Shown: positions 6,051-7,330 of the stretch, piece after piece | Position numbering within the stretch: position 1 is the stretch's first letter | Layout: the number at the start of each line of letters is the position of its first letter | Assembly: GCA_002469805.1 (NCBI GenBank) | Contig: DKNW01000005.1 | Location: 1-7,330, forward strand | Origin: Rhodobiaceae bacterium UBA7378 | Lineage (GTDB): Bacteria; Pseudomonadota; Alphaproteobacteria; RS24 | Direction: 5' to 3' | Length of the DNA: 7,330 nt | Position numbers and translations under genes: made by a program | The notes under the pieces: model-generated | The model's input: the letters and a program-made list of their open reading frames with translations, nothing else | What the model was told of the DNA's origin: nothing | Databases searched by the model: none

Positions 6051-7330
6051 CTGATCAGAAAACTACATTTACCGGACACCGCGGATTGGATTTACGCGAA
6101 GACTTGATTTTCGAAATCGGTTCGCGTGGCAGAAGTGGCGTTGACCTTGAGCCGTTGCGCGGCTTGCATGACCAACTAGGGGGCATCACCCGCGAGGCGG
6201 TTAACCTGCCAGGTTTGTCCGAGCCTGAAACCATGCGCCATTATGTGCGGCTGAGCCATAAGAACCATGCGATTGATATGGGGCTATACCCGCTTGGCTC
6301 GTGTACGATGAAGCACAATCCGCGCTTGAACGAAAAAATGGCTCGGTTGCCGGGCTTTTCCGATATCCACCCCTTACAGCCAGTATCAACGGTTCAGGGC
6401 GCGTTGGGTCTTATGGACCAGCTTGCGCATTGGCTGAAAACCCTAACCGGCATGCCGGAAGTGGCACTGTCGCCCAAGGCGGGCGCGCATGGTGAATTAT
6501 GCGGCATGATGGCCATTCGCGCGGCGATTGAGGCGCGTGGGGAAATCGATCGACGCACACGTGTGCTGGTGCCAGAATCTGCACATGGCACAAATCCGGC
6601 GACGGCTGCCTTGTTGGGCTTTAGCGTCGATGAAATTCCGGCGAGCGAAGACGGTCGGGTCGACCTTGCTGCGTTCCGTGCCAAATTGGGCGATGACGTT
6701 GCCGCGATTATGCTGACGAACCCAAACACATGCGGGCTGTTCGAACGCGATATTATCGACATCGCTGATGCCGTACATGACGCGGGCGGTTATTTCTACT
6801 GCGATGGCGCGAATTTCAACGCTATTGTCGGACGGGTGCGCCCCGGTGATCTGGGCGTTGATGCCATGCACATTAATTTGCACAAAACATTTTCAACACC
6901 GCATGGCGGTGGTGGCCCGGGTGCGGGGCCGACGGTCTTATCAGAGCGATTGGCTGGCTTTGCGCCATTGCCACGTGTGGTGGCAGGTGCGTCGGGTCTC
7001 GAACTGGTCGAGCATAGCGATCAGACGGACGACGCCCCATTTGGGCGAATGGTCGCGTTTCACGGTCAGATGGGCATGTTTGTGCGCGCCTTAGCGTATA
7101 TGATGAGCCATGGTGCGGATGGCCTGCGCCAAGTAGCTGACGACGCTGTTCTCAACGCGAATTATATTTTGGCCGAATTGAACGGCACCATGACCGCACC
7201 CTTTGCCGGGCCGTGCATGCATGAGGCATTGTTTGATGATGCGTTTTTGAAAGATACTGGCGTTGAGACGCTCGATTTCGCCAAAGCCATGATTGACGAG
7301 GGTTATCACCCGATGACGATGTATTTCCCG
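6047..7330 (+). CDS. gcvPB: Glycine dehydrogenase (decarboxylating), subunit 2 of split P protein (cut by the right window edge)
   Basis: This is the PLP-carrying half of the split P protein. The frame stays open from the ATG at 6047 to the window end, giving 428 codons of roughly 480-520 usual for the family; it is cut by the edge, not broken. Visible motifs are LPGLSEPETMRHYVRLS (54-70), PLGSCTMKHNPRLNEKM (82-98), PKAGAHGELCGMMAIRAA (143-160), ESAHGTNPATAA (177-188), NPNTCGLFE (225-233), YCDGANFNAIVG (251-262, with the cofactor-contacting D253) and the PLP site NLHKTFSTPHGGGGPG (277-292), where K280 forms the Schiff base. The ribosome binding site GAGGAGGT (6033-6040), six bases upstream, is the strongest in the window. 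The start overlaps the gcvPA stop as ATGA. No part of gcvL (lpd) can be seen. Confidence 0.97.
   Translation, partial: MTDQKTTFTGHRGLDLREDLIFEIGSRGRSGVDLEPLRGLHDQLGGITREAVNLPGLSEPETMRHYVRLSHKNHAIDMGLYPLGSCTMKHNPRLNEKMARLPGFSDIHPLQPVSTVQGALGLMDQLAHWLKTLTGMPEVALSPKAGAHGELCGMMAIRAAIEARGEIDRRTRVLVPESAHGTNPATAALLGFSVDEIPASEDGRVDLAAFRAKLGDDVAAIMLTNPNTCGLFERDIIDIADAVHDAGGYFYCDGANFNAIVGRVRPGDLGVDAMHINLHKTFSTPHGGGGPGAGPTVLSERLAGFAPLPRVVAGASGLELVEHSDQTDDAPFGRMVAFHGQMGMFVRALAYMMSHGADGLRQVADDAVLNANYILAELNGTMTAPFAGPCMHEALFDDAFLKDTGVETLDFAKAMIDEGYHPMTMYFP

Noticed and set aside
6047..7330. gcvPB as a truncated pseudogene
   Set aside because: The frame is open to the last base and all motifs are intact; only the window edge cuts it.

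Overview
The window looks like chromosomal DNA of an alphaproteobacterium with middling GC content. I infer this from the ispH-thrB-rnhA gene order, from a homoserine kinase of the choline-kinase-like type, and from a glycine-cleavage operon whose P protein is split into two subunits. I cannot name the genus. All large ORFs read as intact housekeeping genes. I see no insertion sequence, tRNA, rRNA, CRISPR array, phage gene or sign of recent transfer.

Left part (1-2250, minus strand): a tightly packed operon read leftwards. ispH (isoprenoid precursor synthesis) is followed by thrB (threonine synthesis) and rnhA (RNase HI, cut by the left edge). The stop and start codons overlap at both junctions (TAATG and ATGA), so the three are probably co-transcribed and translationally coupled.

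Middle (about 2221-2350): a short divergent intergenic region with a perfect 10-bp palindrome and a small UUCG-loop hairpin. To its right is a rightward gene for a small secreted lipoprotein of unknown function (2351-2848).

Right part (2872-7330, plus strand): a sigma70-like promoter is followed closely by a tandem glycine riboswitch (about 2911-3091) and then gcvT, gcvH, gcvPA and gcvPB, the last cut by the right edge. These encode the T, H and two-subunit P proteins of the glycine cleavage system, which breaks glycine into CO2, ammonia and a one-carbon unit on tetrahydrofolate. The riboswitch senses the pathway's own substrate. The L protein (dihydrolipoamide dehydrogenase) is not in the window. 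The most interesting structure is this leader: aptamer 2 departs from the usual core sequence at several places, the promoter leaves little room for a P0 helix, and the expression platform has no terminator and so probably acts on translation. I found no new system here.
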